From: Sphingosinicella sp963974575
GTDB lineage: Bacteria; Pseudomonadota; Alphaproteobacteria; Sphingomonadales; Sphingomonadaceae
Direction of reading: 5' to 3'
DNA: 64,000 nt
Assembly (NCBI RefSeq): GCF_963974575.1
Contig: NZ_CAXBBQ010000007.1
Span: forward strand, 124,001-188,000
Under the pieces are notes generated by a model that had not been told where the DNA came from, did not search any database, and worked only from the letters and a program-made list of their open reading frames with translations. Shown piece after piece: positions 45,928 through 53,531 of the stretch. Numbering within the stretch: position 1 is the stretch's first letter; each line of letters opens with the position of its first letter. Both the position numbers and the translations under genes were made by a program.

Positions 45928-47069
45928 TGGCCGGTTACCGGTGAGGGCTGGATGATCGTCATGAAATCGCCGAGCCCTTCGATCTTGCGGATGAATTCGC
46001 CGGTCATGGCGTCGCGTACCTTGAAATCGGTCTCTCCGGGCATGGTGGTGTAGAGGAGCGGCTTTGCATCCTGGCTGACGGCGACGGAGAGCGCCATGCC
46101 ATCAAGCGGAATGCGCTGAACGCGCTTTTGTTTCGCGGCGTCATACACCCAGATCTCGGTGCCGGGATCCTTATGCGTGTTGACCCCGCCCTCGTGCATC
46201 AGCACGTAAAGGCGCCCCGTGGCGCTGTGGTACGCCGCAGTCTGCAGCGCGCCCGGACGCCAGCCCGCTTCGGCAGGGGTCGTCAGCGACCATGTCTTCG
46301 CGAGCGTGGGCACATCCTTCGTGTGGTCGATCACGTGCACCTTGCCGGTGGGCGTGAAGAACAACCACTGCTTGCCGGTCCATACGCCCTTCTCGGTAAC
46401 GGGATCGTCATCCGCGAAGAGCTTCTTCGAGGTCTTGCCGAGCGTAACCTTGCCTTCGGCATCAAGCGTTGCGGCCTGCAGCGCGCCGTCGCCGCAGATC
46501 AGAAAGAACTTTGACGGCCCCGTCGGGAAGATAAGGCCGCACCCCGACGTCATGAATTCGCCGACGGTCTTCTGCGCCTGCATGTCGACGACCGTGACGG
46601 ACTGTTCGGGCGTGAAATTGTAAAGCACCGCGAACCGACCGCCCGGCATCACCGGCGCCGACGAGATGAAGGGAATGCCGCTGAAACGCTTCGGCGGAAT
46701 GATGGCTTCGGGTCCAGCCTTGAGGTCCGAGGTTTTGTAGAACGTCACGACATCGGTGCGCTCGCCGCGCACGCCGCGCGACAGATGGATCGAAGGCACG
46801 CCGAACGTCTTGCCGTCCTCGGCGAGGAGAAGCGAGCCGTGGCCGTAGCCGCCGCTGATCATGCCAAGCATCTGGCCGCTGTCGGCATCGAGAAGATAGG
46901 CGCGGCCATCGAGCATACGGTCGAACGAAACGTCGTTCACCCACACCCAGTGCGGCTGCATCACCTCGGCAAGTGTTTCCTGCATCAACTCTTCGGGCTG
47001 GAGCTGCGCGGCTGCGGGCGCCGCAACGGTGGCGAGGCAGAGCGCGGTGAAGGCGGTGAGTGTTTGCAT
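45924..47069 (-). CDS. mauB/aauB: TTQ amine dehydrogenase heavy (alpha) chain
   Basis: A 381-residue exported beta-propeller subunit (signal peptide to APAAA). Segments VNDVSFDRMLDGRAYLLDADSG, GMISGGYGHGSLLL, YKTSDLKAGPEAIIPPKRF and the late LYVLMHEGG and GTEIWVYDAAKQKRVQRI match the amine dehydrogenase heavy chain family. It forms an alpha2beta2 enzyme with the light chain and channels electrons to a periplasmic acceptor. It follows cytochrome c by 22 bases. Confidence 0.93.
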   Translation of the reverse strand: MQTLTAFTALCLATVAAPAAAQLQPEELMQETLAEVMQPHWVWVNDVSFDRMLDGRAYLLDADSGQMLGMISGGYGHGSLLLAEDGKTFGVPSIHLSRGVRGERTDVVTFYKTSDLKAGPEAIIPPKRFSGIPFISSAPVMPGGRFAVLYNFTPEQSVTVVDMQAQKTVGEFMTSGCGLIFPTGPSKFFLICGDGALQAATLDAEGKVTLGKTSKKLFADDDPVTEKGVWTGKQWLFFTPTGKVHVIDHTKDVPTLAKTWSLTTPAEAGWRPGALQTAAYHSATGRLYVLMHEGGVNTHKDPGTEIWVYDAAKQKRVQRIPLDGMALSVAVSQDAKPLLYTTMPGETDFKVRDAMTGEFIRKIEGLGDFMTIIQPSPVTGQ

Positions 47070-47091
47070 GTCGGTCCTCCGGCGGGTCAGG

Positions 47092-47472
47092 CTATTTCCG
47101 CGTGGCGAGATAGGCGATGACGTTGGCGCGATCCTCGGGCTTGTGCAGGCCCGCGAAGGCCATGCGCGTGCCCTTGACGGTCGCGGCGGGCTTCAGAAGG
47201 AAGGCGTCGAGCGTGTCCGGCGTCCAGACGATGCCGGAGCCCTTCATGGCGGGCGAATAATTGAATTCTCCCGTACCCGCCTTGCGGCCAACAAGGCCTG
47301 ACAGGTTTGGGCCCATGGCCGTTTTCTTGCCGGGGTCCACCGAATGGCACATCGCACAGCGCTTGAACACGGCGGCGCCTGCGGCGGCATCGCCCCCGGC
47401 ATATGCCGGAAGCGATGCAAACACGGCAAACGCAGCCAGCCCTGTCCCCGCCAACCTTACACTTGAACGCAT
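47092..47472 (-). CDS. Class I cytochrome c
   Basis: A 126-residue exported monoheme cytochrome. The signal peptide ends PAYAG; heme site KRCAMCHSVDPGKK (Cys39, Cys42, His43); MGPNLSGLVGRKAG and the distal Met in KGTRMAFAGL are as in cytochrome c550/c2 proteins. It is the probable electron acceptor linking the amine dehydrogenase to the respiratory chain. ATG 47472 or TTG 47475 can serve as start behind GGGAGGG. It lies between the TonB receptor and mauB in one operon. Confidence 0.92.
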   Translation of the reverse strand: MRSSVRLAGTGLAAFAVFASLPAYAGGDAAAGAAVFKRCAMCHSVDPGKKTAMGPNLSGLVGRKAGTGEFNYSPAMKGSGIVWTPDTLDAFLLKPAATVKGTRMAFAGLHKPEDRANVIAYLATRK

Positions 47473-47498
47473 CAATGTCGTGTCCCTCCCGCGGGATA

Positions 47499-49697
47499 TC
47501 AGAAGTTGTAAGTGACGCTGCCGCCGATCCAGCGCGGACGCGCATAGGTCTGGTTCGAAAGGCCGAGCACGGCGCCGAGATCCAGATTGTAGATGCGGTA
47601 CTCCTTGTCCGTCACGTTGTTGGCGAACGCTGCAATAACCCAGCGATCATCCTCCGTCGTGAAGGACACGCGGACGTTGCCGACAAGGTGCGAATCTTCA
47701 AGATCGATGGGCGCGTTGAACGTCGAGAAATACTGTTTGCTGTCGTATTTCCAGTCCGTCTGGAACGCCAGCGAACCCGGGCCGACGGGGACGGCGTAGC
47801 GTAGCATGCCGCCGACGCTCCATTCCGGGGCCTGCGGCATCTCTCGGTCGGTGACGCGGCCGGCGGGGAGCCTGATGTTCTTCACCTTGGTGTCGAGGTG
47901 CGCAAAGAACGCCGACAGCATCAGGCCGGTTGCGGGCCGCAAGATCAGCTCGCCTTCGAAGCCTGTGACCTTCGCCGGGCGATTGGTGACGAACTGCGAG
48001 AGTCCATCAAGCGAGAAGGCCTGATAGTCCTTGTAATCGTAATGGAAGACGGAGCCGTTCAACGTGACCATGCGGTCTGCGAACTCCGCCTTGAAACCGC
48101 CCTCGTAATTGGTGAGCACTTCCTGGTCGTAGGGCAACGTCGTGGGGTCGATGGGCGCGAACGCCTGGATGCCGAAGCCGCCGCTCTTGGTGCCGCGATT
48201 GGCGCTCACATAGAGCAGGACATCGTCGACCGGGCGATAGTCGAGCTCGATCTTGCCTGACCAGTTCTTGAATGTCTGCTTCGCAAGATCGGGGTTCGTG
48301 GACGAATTGAACACGAAATCGGTGACGCCGTTTTCGGCGTGCGCATAATCGTATTTCTTCCAATCCCAGCTGTAGCGGCCGCCGATGATGAGGCTGATCT
48401 GATCGCTTGCCTTGTATTCGGCCTGACCGAACACCGCGATGGAATCAGTCTTCTGCGTGCCGCCGTAATTCTCGATGAAGCCGAGGATCGCGCTGCCATC
48501 GATCTGGTAGGCGTTTTCGGTCTTGATTTTCAGGCCGTAGATACCGCCGAGCCATGTCAGGCGGTCACTCTCGCCTGAAAGACGCAATTCCTGCGACAGC
48601 TGATAAAGGTCTTGAGCGGTATCATAATGGAAGATCGGCAGCGGAGACATGTCGCTGTCTTCGGCATACCGCTTTTTCAGATCCTGATAATCCGTGAGCG
48701 AGGTGAGTTGCATGCCGCCGAAATCATGTTCGTAACGGGCCGTCACGCTCCAGAACTTGCGGTCGAAATAGCCGTTGCGATCGAAATCGCCCGTAAAGGG
48801 GTCGTCGTCGGAATCGCGATAACCGAAGGCATCACACCCGCCGCAGGTTCCCCAGAAATCCTCGTTCGGGCCGAGCGCATAGCCGAGACCATCTTCGTTG
48901 AAGCCCGCACCGACGTGTGTGTAGGGGCCGCCGCTCGTCTCGTCCTTGTTGCGCAGGCCCTGCAGCTTCACGAGTAGCGTCCCGTTGGTGCCGACATCGG
49001 CCTCCACCTGCAAGCGTCCGCCGAAGAAGCGGGAGTTGCCGATATCCCTGCCGATACGGTTCTCGATATAGCCGCCGTGATGGTTCGTGGTGAGCGCGAG
49101 GCGCGCGCGGACGGTGTCAGAGAGCGGGCCGCTCACCGCGCCTTCGGTTGCGATCTGTCCATAGCTGCCGACGGTGAGTGTGCCGAAGCCTTCGAATGTG
49201 CTCGTCGGTTTCTTGGTGATCGCCTGCACGAGGCCGCCGGTGGCGTTGCGGCCGAAGAGCGTCCCCTGCGGGCCGCGCAGAATCTCGACACGCTCCAGAT
49301 CGAACATCTGTCCGCTGATCGCGCCGAGCGCGCTCACATAAACCTCGTCGTTGTAGAAAGCGATCGGCGCTTCCTGCGAATCGGCGAAGTCGTTCTGCGA
49401 AACGCCGCGGATGTTGAACACCGTGATCGTCGGGCTGTACTGCGAGACCTGAAGGCTCGGCACCTGTCCGGCGAGCGCGGTCACGTCCTGTCGGCCCATC
49501 GCATCAAGCGCCGCGCCGCCGACGGCGGAAACCGAGAGGCCAATGTCCTGCAGCTTCTGCTCGCGCTTCTGCGCGGTGACGACGATCGCATCGTCAAAGA
49601 CGGCCGTTTCCTGTGCCGAGGCCACGGCAGGCGCGAATGCGGCACCTGCAAGCAAGACGATTCTCAGCGACGGACGGATAAGTGGATTCCTGCGCAT
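47499..49697 (-). CDS. TonB-dependent receptor, first gene of amine dehydrogenase operon
   Basis: A 732-residue outer-membrane receptor with signal peptide (AGAAFAPAVASA), TonB box-like DAIVVTAQKREQKLQDIGLSV, plug motif VEILRGPQGTLFGRNATGG and a C-terminal barrel ending SVTYNF. GGGAGGGG precedes ATG 49697; longer upstream frames run into the divergent promoter region. The cytochrome c gene starts 26 bases after the stop, so the receptor is co-transcribed with the amine dehydrogenase and is likely to import its substrate or precursor. Confidence 0.92.
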   Translation of the reverse strand: MRRNPLIRPSLRIVLLAGAAFAPAVASAQETAVFDDAIVVTAQKREQKLQDIGLSVSAVGGAALDAMGRQDVTALAGQVPSLQVSQYSPTITVFNIRGVSQNDFADSQEAPIAFYNDEVYVSALGAISGQMFDLERVEILRGPQGTLFGRNATGGLVQAITKKPTSTFEGFGTLTVGSYGQIATEGAVSGPLSDTVRARLALTTNHHGGYIENRIGRDIGNSRFFGGRLQVEADVGTNGTLLVKLQGLRNKDETSGGPYTHVGAGFNEDGLGYALGPNEDFWGTCGGCDAFGYRDSDDDPFTGDFDRNGYFDRKFWSVTARYEHDFGGMQLTSLTDYQDLKKRYAEDSDMSPLPIFHYDTAQDLYQLSQELRLSGESDRLTWLGGIYGLKIKTENAYQIDGSAILGFIENYGGTQKTDSIAVFGQAEYKASDQISLIIGGRYSWDWKKYDYAHAENGVTDFVFNSSTNPDLAKQTFKNWSGKIELDYRPVDDVLLYVSANRGTKSGGFGIQAFAPIDPTTLPYDQEVLTNYEGGFKAEFADRMVTLNGSVFHYDYKDYQAFSLDGLSQFVTNRPAKVTGFEGELILRPATGLMLSAFFAHLDTKVKNIRLPAGRVTDREMPQAPEWSVGGMLRYAVPVGPGSLAFQTDWKYDSKQYFSTFNAPIDLEDSHLVGNVRVSFTTEDDRWVIAAFANNVTDKEYRIYNLDLGAVLGLSNQTYARPRWIGGSVTYNF

Positions 49698-49748
49698 GTG
49701 GTTTTCCCCTCCCTGAAACGCAATTCGCGTCGTTTCGGGCACTATATT

Positions 49749-49762
49749 TCGAATCAATTCGA
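49749..49762. promoter_or_regulatory. Candidate TetR operator (perfect TCGAAT-CA-ATTCGA)
   Basis: A perfect 6-bp inverted repeat with 2-base spacer between the receptor and TetR genes, matching the imperfect copy at 29884 in sequence and in its flank. It lies 52 bases upstream of the receptor ATG. Confidence 0.62.
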
Positions 49763-49832
49763 TTTGTAAAGTTGCGAAACGCGCATCAAAGTGGGCAAAA
49801 AGGGGGCAATGTTGGAATGTTAACCGGATTAA

Positions 49833-49840
49833 ATTCGAAT
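49833..49840. promoter_or_regulatory. Second ATTCGAAT site near TetR start
   Basis: ATTCGAAT is an 8-base palindrome followed by TGACTTG, reusing the half-site of the 49749 repeat. It lies 21 bases before the TetR ATG and may be a secondary operator for autoregulation. Confidence 0.4.
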
Positions 49841-49860
49841 TGACTTGACGCTGTGGATCA

Positions 49861-50544
49861 ATGAGTGAACGCAGGATCGGGGCAATGGGCCAGGTTGGCA
49901 GCATAGACAGGCGGCGCGTGAGCGGATCGGGGAGACGGACACAGGAGCGGGGGCGCACACGCCGGGCGATTCTGGTCGAGGCGAGCCGCAAACTGCTGCG
50001 CGAACGCGAGATCGACGAGATCTCGCTGACGGACGTGGCGGACGCGGCCGGAATCCCCAAAAGCTCCGCCTACCATTTCTTCTCCCACGTGCTTGACGTC
50101 TTCGAGGCGGCGGCGAGCGACATGGAAACCGAAATCCTCAAGGATCTCGATAGCGTTTCGGCGGCGGACTGCGTGGACTGGCGACAGGCTGTCACCCGCT
50201 TCGTGGACCGTGGCGCGGCATTCTTCAACGCGAACCGGGACGCCATGCAACTGCTGATCGGCCCCAAGACCCCCTCCGCGATCAAGCTGAAGGACCGGCA
50301 GAACGACTTCGCCATCGCTGGGCTGCTGAAAGACCAGATCTCCCGGAGTTTCGAGCTTCCCGAGCTTGCAGACACGCCGGAAATATTCTTTCGCGCCATC
50401 GAGATCGCCGATCTGTTCTTCGGGCTTTCGGTGATCCGGCACGGCTTCATCACCGAGGCGTTCACCGACGAGGCCGGGCGCGCCACCTGCGCCTATTTGT
50501 CGCTCTACCTTCCCGTCGTGCTGCCACGCACGCAGCCCGCCTGA
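49861..50544 (+). CDS. TetR-family regulator, paralogue of 29174 gene
   Basis: A 227-residue TetR protein: RRAILVEASRKLLREREIDEIS then VADAAGIPKSSAYHFFSHVLDVFEAA. The ligand domain has NRDAMQLLIGPKTPSAIK, FFRAIEIADLFFGLSV and YLSLYLP, mirroring the TetR at 29174. It is divergent from the TonB receptor/amine dehydrogenase operon and probably represses it. ATG 49861 is used; the first 20 residues are not conserved and a later start is possible. Confidence 0.9.
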   Translation: MSERRIGAMGQVGSIDRRRVSGSGRRTQERGRTRRAILVEASRKLLREREIDEISLTDVADAAGIPKSSAYHFFSHVLDVFEAAASDMETEILKDLDSVSAADCVDWRQAVTRFVDRGAAFFNANRDAMQLLIGPKTPSAIKLKDRQNDFAIAGLLKDQISRSFELPELADTPEIFFRAIEIADLFFGLSVIRHGFITEAFTDEAGRATCAYLSLYLPVVLPRTQPA

Positions 50545-50607
50545 GCGAACGCATTAAGCCGATCGCAACGAGTCTCGCCGATGCTGCGCCGCGAAAAGGG
50601 CAGGCGC

Positions 50608-51012
50608 ATGGATACACAGACGCTCCGCAAGCAGCACGACGAGATCGGGGAAATGTCCGAGGCGCTGATCAATGCTGTGATCGCGCGCGACCGTCTGGAG
50701 GTCGCGAAGTGCCGCTGGCGGCTTGCGCGTGTGCTGATCGCGCACCTCGCGGTTGAAGACAAATGGCTCTATCCTGCCTTGGTCCGGGATAGCTCGCCGC
50801 GGGTCTCCGCGCTCGCGCTCAACTTCCAGCGCGAAATGGGCGGGCTCGCCGCCGACTTCAACGCCTACATGCTCGAATGGAGCGAAGACCGCATCACGAG
50901 CGAATGGGAGGCCTTCCAGACCGCGACGTGGGCGCTCATCGAAGCACTCGACCTCCGCATTCGACGTGAGAACGTCGAACTTTATCCGCTGCGGGAAGCG
51001 GCGAAGGCGTAG
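50608..51012 (+). CDS. Hemerythrin-like (HHE) domain protein
   Basis: A 134-residue all-helical protein. LRKQHDEIGEM (His in helix 1), LIAHLAVEDKWLYPAL (His...Glu of helix 2) and RRENVELYPL in the last helix resemble hemerythrin HHE repeats; the final ligand position carries Glu where many have His, so iron binding may be altered. It could sense or handle oxygen, NO or iron. ATG 50608 starts the conserved region and has AGGGCAGG upstream. Confidence 0.75.
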   Translation: MDTQTLRKQHDEIGEMSEALINAVIARDRLEVAKCRWRLARVLIAHLAVEDKWLYPALVRDSSPRVSALALNFQREMGGLAADFNAYMLEWSEDRITSEWEAFQTATWALIEALDLRIRRENVELYPLREAAKA

Positions 51013-51015
51013 CGC

Positions 51016-51089
51016 TGGAGCGGGTGAAGGGAATCGAACCCTCGTCGTAAGCTTGGAAGGCTTCTGCTCTACCATTGAGCTACACCCGC
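51016..51089 (-). tRNA. tRNA-Gly (anticodon TCC)
   Basis: On the minus strand a full cloverleaf: acceptor GCGGGTG pairs with CACCCGC, D arm TAGCTCAATGGTAGAGC, anticodon loop CTTCCAA with TCC, T arm GGGTTCGATTCCC, discriminator T and an encoded CCA (plus 51016-51018). Confidence 0.97.
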
Positions 51090-51160
51090 GCCCCGAGGCT
51101 GCGCCCGCTTGCCACAAGGCGGCGGCGGAGGTCAACGTCGCGCGATGCCTGGAAACGCGA

Positions 51161-51195
51161 AAAAGGCCCTGCCGGTGTGCCGGCAAGGCCTTTTG
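51161..51195 (-). terminator. Rho-independent terminator of the 51211 gene
   Basis: On the minus strand, GGCCTTGCCGG pairs with CCGGCAGGGCC around CACA with one bulge, followed by TTTTT. A T run also exists on the plus side, so it could be bidirectional. Confidence 0.8.
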
Positions 51196-51210
51196 TCATG
51201 ATGCCGATGT

Positions 51211-51525
51211 TTAGTTGAAATCGCGCTGGGCGAGCAGCCGGGGGGCTTCCTCGCCGCCGACCCAGCGATCGACCGCCGCGCCTTCCCATGTGCCGGTGAT
51301 GTGGCCCTTGCGCGAAACGCGCAGGTCGAACGTCTTGCCCGTGTCGGGGTTTTCGCCCTTCAGCAAAAGCACGCCGCCGGCGGTGCTGCGACCGGTCACC
51401 TCGTAGCCCGTCGGGGCATGGGTGAAATCGATGCGCGAATTATAAAAGCCATACGGTGCGGCGGCGGCCGGCGCGGATACGCCGGCGATCATGCTCGCGG
51501 CGGCCAGACCGAGAATGATCTTCAT
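51211..51525 (-). CDS. Small exported protein, unknown
   Basis: A 104-residue protein with a signal peptide (ILGLAAASMIAGVSAPAAAAP). The mature part is beta-rich (YGFYNSRIDFTHAPTGYEVTGRS, KTFDLRVSRKGHITGTWEG) without a recognised domain. GGGAGA precedes ATG 51525. A strong terminator follows, so it is a single-gene unit. An inverted repeat CAAACGA-N10-TCGTTTG (51545-51568) lies just upstream and may be regulatory. Confidence 0.72.
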   Translation of the reverse strand: MKIILGLAAASMIAGVSAPAAAAPYGFYNSRIDFTHAPTGYEVTGRSTAGGVLLLKGENPDTGKTFDLRVSRKGHITGTWEGAAVDRWVGGEEAPRLLAQRDFN

Positions 51526-51568
51526 GATGGGTCTCCCTGCTCTGCAAACGATCAAAACCGTTCGTTTG

Positions 51569-51836
51569 TGCGACGCAGCATATGAAACGGACCCCCTTCG
51601 ACCATCGCGACCTTGGCAACGTGGGTTTCCGGTTTTGCAACGATGCGCCTAAGCCTATGGAATGTCTCGATGCGCGGTAGGGAAAATACTGAACGGAGTT
51701 TCAACTCTTGCCAAATCTATGCTGCGTTGCAACAATGTGGCTACGATCACCGCTCGCAAAGGTGTGGAGCGGGTGGAAGCGAGAGAGGCCATGATGCGTA
51801 TCCGGTTCCTCGCCGGACCGGTCGCGGCGGCGTAAC
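51569..51836. other. Intergenic region, no gene seen
   Basis: About 270 bases between the small exported protein and the LysR gene. The frames present have poor codon character and no plausible starts. It must hold the promoters of both divergent genes; I see no clear LysR T-N11-A box. Confidence 0.5.
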
Positions 51837-52745
51837 ATGCGTCGCCTGCCGCCGATGGGCTCACTTGAAGCGTTCGTCGCGGCCTACCGCGGCGGAACCT
51901 TGCGCGCGGCTTCAAACGAGCTCAACCTTTCCGTTTCGGCGCTCAGCCGGCGGTTGCAGTCGCTGGAGGCGCACGTCGGGCGGCCGCTGTTCGAACGGCG
52001 GCATCACGAATTGAAGCCGACACCCGAGGGCGCCCGGCTGTTCACGCAGATCGCACCGCACTTCGATGCCATCGGCCGCGTTCTGGGTGATGTACGCTCG
52101 GATCGCGAGCGCAGTCTCGCGATCGGTGTGCCGCCGTCCTATGCGAGTGCGTGGCTGCTGCCGCGCCTCGCGCGTTTCCGTGCGCGATATCCCGATATCG
52201 CGCTGCGCTTCGATTCATCGGGCGCACCGTTCGAGAAGCTGGGCGCCAGCCTTGATGCCATCATCGTGTTTGCGGAAACCGTGCCCGAGGGCGCCGATTC
52301 CCACGAGCTGAAGCCGCAGGCGGGCTTCGCGGTCTGCGCGCCGGGTCTCGTGGCACCGGGAACGCCCGTGCGCGAGGCGCTGCGCGATCATGCTCTGCTG
52401 CTGCACGGCGGGCTTTCGAAGGTGCTGCCACTGTGGCTGCAGGCAATGGGGCTCGATGAGAACGCGATCACGCGCACTGAACAGTATGACAGCGGCCCAA
52501 TGCTGATCGCGGCGGCGGAGGCGGGGCTCGGTATCGCGCTGACGCTGGAGGATTCGGTGCGCTTCTACGAAGGCGACGCCCGGCTCGAGCGACCGTTCGG
52601 CGAAAGCGTCGCGACGCCGTACAGCTATTGGTGGGTATCACGGAAGCCGGGTGCTTCCGACATTGCACTGCGGCGCTTCCGAGACTGGCTTCAGGCCGAA
52701 TCCGCTGCGCGGCCCGAGGTCGGCGCACTTTCCGCCACAGCCTGA
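51837..52745 (+). CDS. LysR-family transcriptional regulator (GcvA-like)
   Basis: A 302-residue LysR protein. The HTH is MGSLEAFVAAYRGGTLRAASNELNLSVSALSRRLQSLEAHVGRPLF, followed by a substrate-binding domain (LAIGVPPSYASAWLLPRLARFRARYPDI) of the GcvA subgroup. No divergently transcribed metabolic target is adjacent. The effector is unknown. Confidence 0.92.
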   Translation: MRRLPPMGSLEAFVAAYRGGTLRAASNELNLSVSALSRRLQSLEAHVGRPLFERRHHELKPTPEGARLFTQIAPHFDAIGRVLGDVRSDRERSLAIGVPPSYASAWLLPRLARFRARYPDIALRFDSSGAPFEKLGASLDAIIVFAETVPEGADSHELKPQAGFAVCAPGLVAPGTPVREALRDHALLLHGGLSKVLPLWLQAMGLDENAITRTEQYDSGPMLIAAAEAGLGIALTLEDSVRFYEGDARLERPFGESVATPYSYWWVSRKPGASDIALRRFRDWLQAESAARPEVGALSATA

Positions 52746-52767
52746 AACTCCTGTAACCCCTTGGCAA

Positions 52768-52930
52768 AGAAAAGGGCCGACCCGAAGGTCGGCCCTAATA
52801 GTAAATCCTTGGGGAGGATCGCCATTTCTGGCAGGCCCTTTGTTGCACCTGCGAAGGGGGGCTGACCACCGCAAAGTCTGCATCGCTCGTTGCAAGAATT
52901 GCAACGTTGGCCGGAAATCAACTTCTGCGG
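52768..52930 (-). ncRNA. Candidate minus-strand small RNA with terminator
   Basis: A perfect 10-bp stem AGGGCCGACC/GGTCGGCCCT (52773-52796) has a UUCG-type loop and a T-rich tail (TTTTCTTT) only when read on the minus strand, yet no minus-strand gene ends there. Just upstream on that strand ATCC-TCCCCAA-GGAT forms a small hairpin exposing a CCUCCCC loop, the anti-Shine-Dalgarno type seen in alphaproteobacterial sRNAs. Extent and promoter are not determined. It could also be a terminator blocking antisense transcription into lysR. Confidence 0.3.
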
Positions 52931-52937
52931 GCGTCCG

Positions 52938-52952
52938 TTAAGATTTTCTTTA
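52938..52952. promoter_or_regulatory. CtrA-like half-site pair
   Basis: TTAA-N7-TTTA lies 60 bases before the PilZ gene, one mismatch from the TTAA-N7-TTAA box of the alphaproteobacterial cell-cycle regulator CtrA, which often controls motility and PilZ genes. It is a short motif, so chance occurrence is possible. Confidence 0.3.
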
Positions 52953-53011
52953 CACTTTGGGCGCACACCGGCGCTGCGGGGGATCACGGGCTTCGACAAG
53001 GGGCGGCTCAG

Positions 53012-53404
53012 ATGATCCAGTTTTTTGCAAGGTTGCAGGGCGTACTTCCCACATGGCGCGGTGATGGCGGCAAGGCGCTCGCGGGAGGACCGGAGCGGCG
53101 CGGCGCCACGCGGTCTCTGGCGCTGTTCTGGTCGGCGCGGATGCGGACGCGGGGGTGGGCGGGGCCGGCGACCGTGGTGGAGATTTCCGCGCGCGGGATG
53201 CGGCTGCGCAGCCCCTATTACCCCGAGATCGGCGCGCGCATTGTGGTGGATTTGCCGGGTAACGCACCGCTTGCCGGTGTCGTGCACTGGGCGGAGCACG
53301 GCCGGTTCGGGATGCAGTTCGACCGCGAGGCGGATGTCGTGACGATCCTGCGGGCACACAAGCGGGCGACGGGGCGCCACCTCGGCGTCGACGACCCGGC
53401 CTGA
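53012..53404 (+). CDS. PilZ domain protein
   Basis: A 130-residue protein. The N-terminal 30 residues are variable; then GGPERRGATRSLALFWS starts the PilZ domain, followed by GPATVVEISARGMRLRS (D/N-x-S-x-x-G-like motif, here E-I-S-A-R-G), ARIVVDLPG and VHWAEHGRFGMQFD. The c-di-GMP-binding RxxxR motif is degenerate, so ligand binding is uncertain. ATG 53012 is preferred. Confidence 0.78.
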   Translation: MIQFFARLQGVLPTWRGDGGKALAGGPERRGATRSLALFWSARMRTRGWAGPATVVEISARGMRLRSPYYPEIGARIVVDLPGNAPLAGVVHWAEHGRFGMQFDREADVVTILRAHKRATGRHLGVDDPA

Positions 53405-53408
53405 AGGT

Positions 53409-53531
53409 TCAGCGCAGCCAGGCCTTCAGCAGCATCGCGACAACGCCGAGCGCCGCGACGCTCGCCGCCCAGATCGCCGCCATCCAGAGGAGGCGCTTCC
53501 AGAGGGGCGCATCAGTCTCAGTGGTAGCCAT
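53409..53531 (-). CDS. DUF2474 small membrane subunit
   Basis: A 40-residue single-pass protein (MATTETDAPLWKRLLWM, then an Ala/Val helix and LLKAWLR). Its ATG overlaps the last 14 bases of cydB in another frame. DUF2474 proteins follow CIO-type cytochrome bd genes and probably act as the small third subunit, like CydX in E. coli. The short length means it is easily missed. Confidence 0.85.
   Translation of the reverse strand: MATTETDAPLWKRLLWMAAIWAASVAALGVVAMLLKAWLR

Noticed and set aside
51655..51915. Minus-strand frame of 86 codons in the gap before the LysR gene
   Set aside because: No ribosome site, no domain, and it overlaps the LysR start on the other strand.
52691..53380. Minus-strand frame of 229 codons over the possible small RNA and PilZ gene
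   Set aside because: It overlaps the PilZ gene antisense and has no recognisable motif; the terminator hairpin lies inside it, which argues against translation through it.
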